Shown one piece after another: positions 8,336-15,974 of a DNA stretch of 64,000 bases; position 1 is the first letter of the stretch, and every line of letters starts with the position of its first letter. The notes under the pieces were generated by a model that worked only from the letters and a program-made list of their open reading frames with translations, did no database searches and was not told the origin of the DNA. The stretch is from assembly GCA_038246255.1 (NCBI GenBank), contig JBBRWC010000005.1, positions 20,877 through 84,876 of the forward strand. The letters run 5' to 3'. The translations under genes and the position numbers were made by a program. This stretch comes from RI-242 sp038246255 (GTDB taxonomy: Bacteria > Planctomycetota > UBA1135 > GCA-002686595).

Positions 8336-9603
8336 CGGCGGGTCCCCGCGGCGGCCGGCGCGCCGCCCGAGTCTGCGGAGAAGTTTGCGGAGGAATCCGT
8401 CGCCGGAGCGGGGCTGTCCGTCGCCGCCGCGGGGCTGTCCGTCGCCGGAGCGGGGGGGTCCGCGACGGGCGTGGGGCCCACGTCGGCGAGCAGTTCGCGC
8501 GCTTCCTCCGCCAGCTCAACGAAGCCCGCCGCGCTGGCTTTTTCGAGGGCTCGGCCGGCGTGCAACCGCACACCGTAGTCCTTGGAGGTGCGCGCATAAA
8601 AACGCGCCACCACGAGGTCATGGCGCACCAATCGGGTGCGGCACTCGGCAAGCAATGCGACGACGCGGGCTTGCTCCGCCTCCGCACCCGGCTTGCCCGC
8701 GTGGCGCGCGATCCAACCTTCAAGCTCGCGCTCCGCTGCGATCAACTCGCCGCGGTCGTAGTCGATCCGCACGAGGCGCTCGAGCCGCAGTTCGGGCACA
8801 CGCGCCTCGCTGGCGAAGGCAAACGGGCTTTCCGGGTGGTAAAGCAAGAGGTCGGAGTGGCGGTCGATGGCAAAGTCGAGCCGGTTGGCCTCCTCGTAGA
8901 GCGTCGCGAGCTCCGCGTACGCCGCGGCCGCGCCCGGGTGCGTCGGGTGTTCGACGACGAGGTACTCAAGGGGCGTGACGGACCGCGCACGATTGGTGAA
9001 AAACAACAGGTAGCGGCCACCGTCCCGCGCGAGCGCCATGCCCGCCCGCGCGACGACTTCCCCGGCCTCGGGCCGCAGGTGGTGGGTGGGGTGCTCGCGC
9101 TCGAGCGCTGCGATCGCGCGGTAGGCGTCCATCGACCGGCGTTCGTCGAGCAAACGCCGTCCGCGGCCGATCGCGTGGATCGCCCGGCTGCGGCGCGGCA
9201 AGAGCTCGGCGGACACGAGGTCGAACTCGTCGGAGTGCGTGGCCTGGCGCGCCGCCGTTTGGACCGCGTCTTCGAGCAGGCCCTCTGCGGCCGCGCGGCC
9301 CTCCGGGGCAAGGTTCGAGGCTTTGCGCAGCGCGAGCGCGCGCGCCACCGCGTACCACGGTCGGTCGTCCGCGAGCGCCGCGCGCCCCGCTTCCAACTGC
9401 GCCTCCGTGTCCCCGGGTCCGAGCGGACCCTCGGAAAGTGGCAATTCACCGGGCAGCGGCTTCGGCCCCGTCGCCGTGCACGCCGCGAGCAGGACGGCAC
9501 ACAGGAGCACCCCAAGCGCCCGCGCACGCCCGCTTTGGCGCGTGCGGCGGCGGAGCTCCGCGGGGAGGGGTCCCAAGGGGCAGTGGGGGGCGGGCGCGTT
9601 CAA
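8332..9603 (-). CDS. TPR-type envelope lipoprotein (BamD-like), TTG start
   Basis: Lipoprotein with lipobox VLLAACTATG after an Arg-rich n-region, then about 330 residues of Ala/Glu/Leu-rich helices in TPR-like spacing (for example AAYAELATLYEEANRLDFAIDR). The final 50 residues are a low-complexity Pro/Ala/Asp/Ser tail encoded by a 21-bp tandem repeat. Such helical lipoproteins resemble BamD or YfiO, but I see no decisive motif, so assembly-factor function is only a possibility. The frame is open far upstream, but the only start fitting a signal peptide is TTG at 9603-9601, overlapping the recO stop as TTGA. It lies between recO and the LptE-like gene in the same operon. Confidence 0.7.
   Translation of the reverse strand: MNAPAPHCPLGPLPAELRRRTRQSGRARALGVLLCAVLLAACTATGPKPLPGELPLSEGPLGPGDTEAQLEAGRAALADDRPWYAVARALALRKASNLAPEGRAAAEGLLEDAVQTAARQATHSDEFDLVSAELLPRRSRAIHAIGRGRRLLDERRSMDAYRAIAALEREHPTHHLRPEAGEVVARAGMALARDGGRYLLFFTNRARSVTPLEYLVVEHPTHPGAAAAYAELATLYEEANRLDFAIDRHSDLLLYHPESPFAFASEARVPELRLERLVRIDYDRGELIAAERELEGWIARHAGKPGAEAEQARVVALLAECRTRLVRHDLVVARFYARTSKDYGVRLHAGRALEKASAAGFVELAEEARELLADVGPTPVADPPAPATDSPAAATDSPAPATDSSANFSADSGGAPAAAGTRR
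8396..8458. repeat. 21-bp tandem repeat, three units, in coding sequence
   Basis: Three adjacent 21-bp units (8396-8416, 8417-8437, 8438-8458) differ from one another at only a few bases. They lie in phase in the 3' end of the lipoprotein gene and encode the repeated heptad-like string around ATDSPA. The period is a multiple of three, so copy-number change would not break the frame. Confidence 0.85.
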
Positions 9604-10502
9604 GGGCGGGCCGTCGGATGGGCGGAAGGTGGCGGAAGCACAGGCGAGCGGGCGCCGTGTCCGCGCGGGCCGGGCGGATGGCTCCGCGCGCGGCTGCGGG
9701 GGCGTTGTTCCAAATGCTGTTCGAGGAAATCCTCGACGAGTTTTGCCAGGCGTTGCCGTTGCGCGGTGGACAGTGTGCCCGACGGGGGCGCCGTCTGCGA
9801 GCGCGCGTCCGGGCCGTGCGCGAGCAACAGGGCGCCGGCTTCGAGCACCGTGCTTTCGACCTCGAGAACGGGAGCTCCAAGCGTTCGCGCGCCCTCCGCG
9901 CAGCGCCGGCACAGCCGTCCCCCTTGGGCCGGCGCAAAGTGGGTGCGCGGAGCACCGCTCCCCGGCGGCGGAGCTTCGCGTCCACAGGCGGCGCAGCGAT
10001 CGAGGGCGGGGGCGAGGCCGAGCTCGTTGAGGAAGCCGAGGTCGAACGCGATGCGCACGAGGTCGATCCGCGCGGCCGCCTCCGTGCCCTCGGCTGCGGC
10101 GCGCTCCTGCGCTCCGAGGGTGTCGAGCTGGTCCAGCGCCGACTCCGCGAGGCGGAACATCCCCGCTTCGGGCTGACCGGGCCGGGCGGCGAGGTCGAGC
10201 AACTCCAGCACGCTCAGGGCGGCGCGGTACGTCGCAAGCGAGGCGACGATGGAGCGGCGGCGCACGAGTATTCGGGCGCCGCGCAGTTCGCCGAGCCCGC
10301 CCGCATCGCGGGGGCGCCAGTCGAGTTCCAGGGTGTCGAACAGGTCGAGTGTGCCGCAGTAACCCGACGTGGGCCGGTAGGCGCCACGGGCCATGATGTG
10401 GGCGCGGCTCGTGCGCTTGGTCAACACCTGGACGACGAGCGACGATTCCCCAAAGGGTGTCCGACCAAGCAGCAACGCGTGGTCAGTGCAAAGCGACGCC
10501 AT
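9600..10502 (-). CDS. recO: DNA repair protein RecO
   Basis: RecO helps RecR load RecA onto single-stranded DNA during gap repair. From ATG 10502 the protein has 300 residues. The N-terminal OB-fold begins ASLCTDHALLLGRTPFGESSLVVQVLT, written here only to mark the typical opening of the family. A helical core follows, and a zinc-binding CAAC...CRRC set lies at about residues 185-225. The C-terminal tail carries an extra Arg/Pro-rich stretch. The open frame extends to 10817, but that part is Arg/Ala-rich shadow sequence with no family likeness. The stop overlaps the TTG start of the next gene. Confidence 0.9.
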   Translation of the reverse strand: MASLCTDHALLLGRTPFGESSLVVQVLTKRTSRAHIMARGAYRPTSGYCGTLDLFDTLELDWRPRDAGGLGELRGARILVRRRSIVASLATYRAALSVLELLDLAARPGQPEAGMFRLAESALDQLDTLGAQERAAAEGTEAAARIDLVRIAFDLGFLNELGLAPALDRCAACGREAPPPGSGAPRTHFAPAQGGRLCRRCAEGARTLGAPVLEVESTVLEAGALLLAHGPDARSQTAPPSGTLSTAQRQRLAKLVEDFLEQHLEQRPRSRARSHPPGPRGHGARSPVLPPPSAHPTARP

Positions 10503-10573
10503 TCGGCCAGGCGCGGCCTTCGACGACGCGGCCGCGGAGCGCGGCGAGCCGGCCCGAGCCCCGCCCTGACGCT

Positions 10574-11908
10574 TCAGGGGGCCCCGGCGGCGACGAGGCG
10601 CCGCAGCCGAACATCGAGCACGCGGCGGTCGCTCGCACGCAGGACAGTCACTTCGACGTCCTTGTGCACGAAGCTCTCGCCCTCGGCCGGGAAGTGCCCG
10701 AGGCGCGCGAGGACAAACCCCGCTAGCGTCTCGTAATCGTCTTCCTCGGGCAGATCCAAGTCGAGGGCTTCGTTGACGTCGCTGATGTGCTCTGCGGCGT
10801 CGACCTCGGCCGTCCATTCGTCGATGCGCCGCACTCCGGCGATCTCTTCGTCGTCGTATTCGTCGCGCAGCTCACCGACGAGCTCCGTGAGGATGTCGCC
10901 CATCGTCACGAGCCCGGCTGTGCCGCCGTATTCGTCGAGCACGATCGCGAACTTTGCCTGTTGTTTGCGGAACTCGGCGAGGAGGTCGCTGATGCGCTTC
11001 GTCTCGGGCACGAACGTCACCGGGCGCAGGAGCCGGCGCAGGTCGGCTCCCGCGAGCCCACCCGCTGCGATCAGCGGCAGGACGTCGCGCGACGAAAAAA
11101 TGCCGACGATCGCGTCGAGGCCGCCGTCGTAGACGGGCAGGCGGGAATGCTGGCTTTCGGCCGCGGTACGCACGGCGGCATCGATGCCACCCGCGAGGTC
11201 GATCGCGCGGATTTCGGTGCGCGGGGTCATGATCGCCGCGACGTCGACGTCGTGGAACTCCATGACGTTTTCGATGATCTCGCGCTCGGTGTCGTCGAGT
11301 CCACCCTCGATCTCCGAATCGACGATCGCCTCGCGCAGTCCTTCGACGATCTGGCGGGTGCGCTCGGGGGTCTCGCGCACGTCCAGAGCCTGTCGCGCAA
11401 GGTGTTTGGTGCCCTCGATCGCGCGCGAAACGAACGACACGGGCCATTGGATCGCGTGGAAAACCGGCAGGGCCGCGACAAGCACGCGGTCCCCGTGGCC
11501 AACCACAAGGACGGCGGGCAGCACTTCGCCGACGACCACGAGCAGCGGCACGGCGAGGGCGATCGCCAACAGGCCTTCGCTCCAGTCCAGGGCGTCGCCC
11601 CCGGCGACGAGGGCGAGCAGAAGCACGGCGAAGCACAGTTCGAACGCGAGGCGGAAAAGGCCGGCGCTCGTCGCCAGGCTGTCGGGGCGCTCGAGGAGGG
11701 GCGCGAGCCGGCTGCGGCGCGCCTCGCTGCCCGCCTGGGGCAGAACCCGAGATGCGAGGGAGCGCAGGAGGGCCAGGCGCAGGACCGAGCAGGCTCCCAC
11801 GAGGATCAAGGCGGTGGCGGAGAGGATCCAGAGCGAGGCCACTCCCGTCGCGGAGATTTCCGCGAGGGGAGCGAACCCCGAACTCGACGCTGGGTCGTTC
11901 GTGTTCAC
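10574..11908 (-). CDS. CNNM/CorC family protein with CBS pair
   Basis: Membrane protein of the hemolysin C/CorC family, implicated in Mg/Co homeostasis. From GTG 11908 it has 444 residues. The N-terminal part (about 20-190) has hydrophobic segments of the DUF21/CNNM type. The linker DDTEREIIENVMEF leads into a CBS pair with the hallmark AAIMTPRTEI and the second-CBS segment FAIVLDEYGGTAGLVTMGDILTELVG. A C-terminal CorC_HlyC transporter-associated domain (DDYETLAGFVLARLGHFP) ends the protein. The start is uncertain: the upstream frame is open, but no Shine-Dalgarno sequence is visible at any candidate. A TACGCT hexamer lies 14 bases upstream of the GTG. Confidence 0.88.
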   Translation of the reverse strand: MNTNDPASSSGFAPLAEISATGVASLWILSATALILVGACSVLRLALLRSLASRVLPQAGSEARRSRLAPLLERPDSLATSAGLFRLAFELCFAVLLLALVAGGDALDWSEGLLAIALAVPLLVVVGEVLPAVLVVGHGDRVLVAALPVFHAIQWPVSFVSRAIEGTKHLARQALDVRETPERTRQIVEGLREAIVDSEIEGGLDDTEREIIENVMEFHDVDVAAIMTPRTEIRAIDLAGGIDAAVRTAAESQHSRLPVYDGGLDAIVGIFSSRDVLPLIAAGGLAGADLRRLLRPVTFVPETKRISDLLAEFRKQQAKFAIVLDEYGGTAGLVTMGDILTELVGELRDEYDDEEIAGVRRIDEWTAEVDAAEHISDVNEALDLDLPEEDDYETLAGFVLARLGHFPAEGESFVHKDVEVTVLRASDRRVLDVRLRRLVAAGAP

Positions 11909-12272
11909 GGGATGCGAGTCGGAGCGTAGGGCCGCGAAGGCGGCGGGCCTGCCGGTTGCCCGCAGGACGTCCGATCCTAGCACCCGGGCGGGGTGGGTCA
12001 CCCGCCCGGGGCCGGGCCCGGGCGACCGAATCCGCTGCGGTTCGGCCCCCATCCCTGTGCAGGTCCCGGTTGCGGGCCCGGCAACCCGAGCCCAGTGCCA
12101 AGGCGGGGGCGAAGGTGTGGGGTCGCGCGCCCCGAGTTGCCCCCCCGCCGAGCAAATGCTGCGCGAGCCGTTGCGGCGCCAGCGCAAGTTGCGTGGCCGG
12201 AGCGCTCCAAAGGGGTTGTGAAACGATGTCCTAATCGATGATTCAATAACAACTTAGGCACTATCTTTGGCA
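11909..12272. other. divergent intergenic region
   Basis: This 364-base gap lies between the 5' ends of the CNNM/CorC gene (minus) and the sigma factor (plus). It is rich in GGGCCCGGGCG-like runs and has no convincing gene. It should contain the promoters of both genes. The last 60 bases are AT-richer than anything nearby (around 12220-12270), consistent with the sigma-factor promoter. Confidence 0.5.
12262..12267 (+). promoter_or_regulatory. -10-like TATCTT close to sigma-factor start
   Basis: TATCTT ends five bases before ATG 12273, with no ribosome binding site between them. It lies in a locally AT-rich stretch. Its position relative to the start codon is that of a leaderless promoter. 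Confidence 0.5.
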
Positions 12273-13130
12273 ATGGATCGCAGCGTGGCATGGCGTGTGC
12301 TGGCGAAGGCCATGCGATCCATCGAAGCCCCTTTGCTGTCGACGTCCACCCTGCAAGCCGCGCCCACCCGCGAACTCACCCGGCCGCGGGCCAGGACGGT
12401 AGCGTCCAGGGCGGTAGCGTCCAGGGCGGTGGTATCCAGGGCGGTGGTATCCCCGGCGGTGGGAACAGCCGGGACAGGCGAAATACGCGCAGGGGCGCGC
12501 TCCGGCGCTCCCGCGACCGGAGACGACCGGACCGCCACGCGCCTGATGGCCCATTTCAGGGATACGGGGAGCGACGCCGCATTTGAGGCGCTGTACCTCG
12601 CCGCGCGTCAGGACGTCGCCATCTGGATCCGCTCGCTCCTGCGCCAGGGTCCGGCGCACATCGACGCCGTCGAAATCCTCCAGGACACCTTCGTCAACGT
12701 CTACCGTTATCCGTCGGGCTTCCGCGACGAACACCCGGCGAGCTTCCGGGTGTGGGTGCGGACGATCGCTGGCAACCTTGTTCGCCGGGCGCGCTCGCGC
12801 CGCGGCCGCGAACTGTGTGTCGAGCTGCCCGTGGGGCCGCACGAGCCCGCGGATCAAAACCCCGGACCGGACCGGCTCGCCGACCAGGACGAACAACTGG
12901 GCAGCCTGCGTGCGTCGTGGATGCTATTCCTGAAGGGTTACCTCGAGGCCTGGAACACCCTCGCACCGCGGGATCGGCTCGCCCTCGAACTTGTGGAGCT
13001 CGAGCGCCTGCCGTACCCCGAGGCCGCCGCGCGCCTGGGTGTCCGCGCGGCCAACATGAAGATGATTGTCTTCCGCAGCCGCAAGCGCCTGTTTGCGCGC
13101 ATGCGCGTCGCTCTCGCGCGCGCGGCGTGA
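12273..13130 (+). CDS. ECF-like RNA polymerase sigma factor
   Basis: Alternative sigma-70 factor. Region 2 begins around residue 92 (MAHFRDTGSDAAFEALY) and has the core-binding and -10 recognition helices DAVEILQDTFVNVYRYP and FRVWVRTIAGNLVRRARSRR. Region 4 near the C-terminus (about 215-275) has LAPRDRLALELVELERLPYPEAAARLG and a recognition helix with RSRKRLF. The first 90 residues are not sigma-like and include a run encoded by a 15-bp tandem repeat, so translation might really start at ATG 12546. Two Trp/Tyr-rich helices between regions 2 and 4 resemble the planctomycete ECF groups. No anti-sigma gene is adjacent; hutI follows. Confidence 0.88.
   Translation: MDRSVAWRVLAKAMRSIEAPLLSTSTLQAAPTRELTRPRARTVASRAVASRAVVSRAVVSPAVGTAGTGEIRAGARSGAPATGDDRTATRLMAHFRDTGSDAAFEALYLAARQDVAIWIRSLLRQGPAHIDAVEILQDTFVNVYRYPSGFRDEHPASFRVWVRTIAGNLVRRARSRRGRELCVELPVGPHEPADQNPGPDRLADQDEQLGSLRASWMLFLKGYLEAWNTLAPRDRLALELVELERLPYPEAAARLGVRAANMKMIVFRSRKRLFARMRVALARAA
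12398..12457. repeat. 15-bp tandem repeat, four units
   Basis: Four units of GGTAGCGTCCAGGGC or close variants lie head to tail (12398-12412, 12413-12427, 12428-12442, 12443-12457). They are in phase with the N-terminal extension of the sigma-factor frame and encode a five-residue repeat of the type VASRA. Confidence 0.9.
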
Positions 13131-13183
13131 ATCCTAAAGCGACTGCGCCAATCCTGGCCAGCGAGTGAGTCCGCGCGCGGCGC

Positions 13184-13189
13184 TACACT
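13184..13189 (+). promoter_or_regulatory. -10-like TACACT upstream of hutI
   Basis: TACACT ends eight bases before GTG 13198, and no Shine-Dalgarno sequence lies between. The arrangement matches several other starts in this window and suggests a very short or absent leader. Confidence 0.45.
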
Positions 13190-13197
13190 CGCGCGCC

Positions 13198-14556
13198 GTG
13201 TTTGCCGCTAGGAGAGGATCGTCGATCGCGGATGCCATTGAAGCGGTGCCCGGCGCCGGCGGAGCCGACGGGCGCGAGCGGTGTGACCTTCTGATCTGCG
13301 GCGCGCGCGAGCTCGCCACCGCGGAAGGAGCCGCGCCGCAAGGAGGCGCCGCGTTGGGCCAGCTCCGGGTCATCGCGGGAGGTGCGGTTGCGATCCGCGG
13401 CGAGGACATCGTCGCCGTCGGGCCCGAGGCCGAACTCGAGCGGCGTTTTTCCCCGCGCCAGCGCCTGGACGCGCGCGGTGGCACCCTGGTGCCGGGTTTT
13501 GTCGACGCCCACACCCATCCCGTGTTCCTCGGGACGCGCGAAGAGGAGTTCGAGCAGCGCACCCGCGGGGCCACCTACGTCGAGATCGCCGCGGCCGGTG
13601 GCGGCATCCTCTTCAGCGTGCGCGGTGTGCGTGCGGCGTCGAAGGAACAACTGCTCGCCGCGCTGCTCGTGCGCCTTGACCGTTTCCTCGAACTTGGCAC
13701 CACGGCGATCGAGGCCAAGACCGGTTACGGCCTTTCGACCGCGGACGAGATCAAGTGCCTCGAAGTGCTGCGCGACGCGGCGGCGATGCACCCCGTCGAC
13801 ATCGCGCCCACATTTCTCGGAGCGCACGACTTCCCGCCCGAATACCGCGACCGGCGCGGGATGTACGTGGACCTCCTCGTCGAGGAAATGCTGCCCGCGG
13901 TCGCCGAGCGCAAGCTCGCGGAGTATGCGGACATCTTCACCGAAGCGCATGTGTTCACTTTGGCGGACACCCGCCGCATCCTCGAGCGCGCGCGCGGACT
14001 CGGCCTTTTGCTGCGCCTGCACGTCGACCAGCTCACACCCCTGGGCGGCGCGGAACTCGCGGCCGAACTCGGGGCGGCGAGCGCGGACCACCTCGAACAC
14101 GTGTCGCCGCGCGGCATCGAAGCCCTCGCCGCGGCGGGAGTGATTCCGGTGTTGTGTCCGCTCGTGCCGCTCTACTTGCGCCAAGAGCGCGAGGCCCCGG
14201 CGCGCGCACTGATCGACGCCGGCCTCGCGCCCGCGCTCTCAACCGATTTCAATCCGGGCAGTTGCACTGCGATGAGCCTGCCCGACACGTTGACGTTTGC
14301 TGCCCTGCGCTACCGCATGAGCGCCGCGGAGTGCCTCGTTGCGGCGACGCTCAATCCGGCGTGTTCCATCGGGCGCGGAGCGCGCATCGGCACGCTCGAA
14401 GTGGGCAAACGCGCAGACGTGGTCGTGCTCGACCACGCGAACCACCGCCAGTTGGTGTACGACTTCGGGCGCAACGCCGTCCGCGCGGTGGTGGTGCGCG
14501 GGCGTGTCGTGGTCGAACGGGAACCGCCGTCGCCGCGGCGGGGTGTTGCTCCGTGA
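13198..14556 (+). CDS. hutI: imidazolonepropionase HutI
   Basis: Hydrolyses 4-imidazolone-5-propionate to formiminoglutamate in histidine breakdown. The amidohydrolase motifs are clear: the metal-binding VDAHTHPVFLG, KTGYGLSTADE, FLGAHDFPPEY, RLHVDQLTPLGG, SADHLEHVS and the final metal Asp in STDFNPGSC. The protein is 452 residues from GTG 13198; the family is about 410, the excess being an N-terminal tail before CDLLICGARELAT. GTG 13165 is also in frame, but 13198 is better placed behind a TACACT box. No other hut gene is adjacent. The stop overlaps the next start as GTGA. Confidence 0.95.
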   Translation: MFAARRGSSIADAIEAVPGAGGADGRERCDLLICGARELATAEGAAPQGGAALGQLRVIAGGAVAIRGEDIVAVGPEAELERRFSPRQRLDARGGTLVPGFVDAHTHPVFLGTREEEFEQRTRGATYVEIAAAGGGILFSVRGVRAASKEQLLAALLVRLDRFLELGTTAIEAKTGYGLSTADEIKCLEVLRDAAAMHPVDIAPTFLGAHDFPPEYRDRRGMYVDLLVEEMLPAVAERKLAEYADIFTEAHVFTLADTRRILERARGLGLLLRLHVDQLTPLGGAELAAELGAASADHLEHVSPRGIEALAAAGVIPVLCPLVPLYLRQEREAPARALIDAGLAPALSTDFNPGSCTAMSLPDTLTFAALRYRMSAAECLVAATLNPACSIGRGARIGTLEVGKRADVVVLDHANHRQLVYDFGRNAVRAVVVRGRVVVEREPPSPRRGVAP

Positions 14557-15974
14557 AGTTGGCCCAATTGCTCGTCCCGCTATTCGCTGCGCTCGCACCC
14601 ACCGCGGCGCTCGCGCAGACCGTCGATCGGTTCGATCCCATCCTCGCGGAACACGCGCGGGCGCGTTATGCGGAGCGTGTGGAGGAGTTGTTCGCGGCGC
14701 TCGATGCGGCGACCGCGGCCCGTCGGGAGAGTGCGGCAGCCGAGCTGGGCCAGGGCCGTGCGGCGGCGCTCGCGTGGCCGGACTTCGAGGCCATCGGGCG
14801 CGCGACCCGCGCGACGCAAGAGGCCGCAGAGAACGCGCCGCGGGAGCTCAGTTCCGAGGTTGACGGCATCGACTTGATGGTGGTGCCCGGCGCGTTCGAC
14901 GCCCACGCCGCCAGCGGTGCAGGGCCGCCCCTGACGCTGACGGTGCGTGTGTGGATGCCCCCCGGCGCTCCGCGGCCGACGCAGGACGGGGAACTTGTGC
15001 TGATCCTTGGCGGCGCGGACGGTGTCGAGCGCGAGGTGCGCCGCGCAAAGGTCACCGCCGCGGCGTTCGCCGCACCGGGGTTTGAGCTTTTTGTCCGTGC
15101 GCCAAGCGGCCCGCCCGGGATGTGGTCGCTGACGCCAAAATGGCGCCGCGCGGGCGCGACGGTCCGCGGGCACGCCGTCGAAGTCGAGGGCGTTGTGGGT
15201 CCGCTCGCAAAAACCCCGACAGGGATCGATGCCGCGCGCGCCCACCTGTACGGCGAGCTAGAGCAGCTCGTGGACCACGGGATCCGCGCGGCGCATGGCG
15301 TTCCGCCGTCGGCGGTTGCGGCGTGGCTGGCTGCGGATACCGCAGTGGGGGACCAGGGTCTGCCCGCGATCCCGTTGCCGTGGTTTGCGGTTTCGCTGCC
15401 GGCAGCGGGCACTGCGCCCGACGGCTGGCGACGTGGTTTTGACGGGGAAGCGCGCGGCCTCGTCGTGGCGGTCGCCCCGCCCCAGGAAGGGCCCGCGGCG
15501 GTGCTGCGTGGCAGCCGCGGCCGCGATTGGGCCGAGTTCCTCGACACACGCGGCTTCGACCTGATTTCGATCCCCGCCGACGACACCCGCGCGCTCGAGC
15601 GCTCCCTCGGTGCGCTCTTCGAAGAAGCCGCGCTGCGGCAGCTTCCGATCCACGTGGTCGCCCGCGCGTCGAGTGGGCTCGCCGTGCAACTCGTGTGGGC
15701 ACGGGCACGCCAGCGCGGCGGCGCGGCGCCGCTCGCAGTCTCGCTCGCCTTGGCGCTGCCCGGCTTGCCGCAGCAGTCGCCCGCCGGGCTCGGCACACGT
15801 TCGCTCGTGGTCGCGCCCGTCGCGGCGTTCAACAGCAAGGGCGTCACTGCGGGCGAGGTCCGCGCTTATGCCACCGCGCCAGCGCACGCCGTTCCGCTGT
15901 TGGATGACCGCGAGTGGCCCGCGCGCCTCGCGGTGTTCCTCGATTCCGCAGCATTCGTGCGGGGCGACGGTTGA
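14553..15974 (+). CDS. exported protein of unknown function
   Basis: A 473-residue protein begins at GTG 14553, overlapping the hutI stop. The N-terminus is a clear signal peptide (KLAQLLVPLFAALAPTAALAQT, cleavage after about residue 22). The mature part begins with a helical, Glu/Ala-rich region, then alternates beta strands with loops (residues 110-260). The C-terminal half has alternating hydrophobic strands and helices, with a GLAVQLVWARARQ segment reminiscent of an alpha/beta hydrolase, but no catalytic motif that I can name. The gene is coupled to hutI before it and to the membrane protein after it. Function unknown; likely periplasmic. Confidence 0.75.
   Translation: MKLAQLLVPLFAALAPTAALAQTVDRFDPILAEHARARYAERVEELFAALDAATAARRESAAAELGQGRAAALAWPDFEAIGRATRATQEAAENAPRELSSEVDGIDLMVVPGAFDAHAASGAGPPLTLTVRVWMPPGAPRPTQDGELVLILGGADGVEREVRRAKVTAAAFAAPGFELFVRAPSGPPGMWSLTPKWRRAGATVRGHAVEVEGVVGPLAKTPTGIDAARAHLYGELEQLVDHGIRAAHGVPPSAVAAWLAADTAVGDQGLPAIPLPWFAVSLPAAGTAPDGWRRGFDGEARGLVVAVAPPQEGPAAVLRGSRGRDWAEFLDTRGFDLISIPADDTRALERSLGALFEEAALRQLPIHVVARASSGLAVQLVWARARQRGGAAPLAVSLALALPGLPQQSPAGLGTRSLVVAPVAAFNSKGVTAGEVRAYATAPAHAVPLLDDREWPARLAVFLDSAAFVRGDG

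Noticed and set aside
8188..10176. A long plus-strand frame opposite recO and the lipoprotein genes
   Set aside because: It has no family motifs and is antisense to genes with clear lipoboxes and zinc-finger motifs; it is a shadow.
12398..12457. A CRISPR-like array
   Set aside because: The 15-bp units are adjacent with no spacers.
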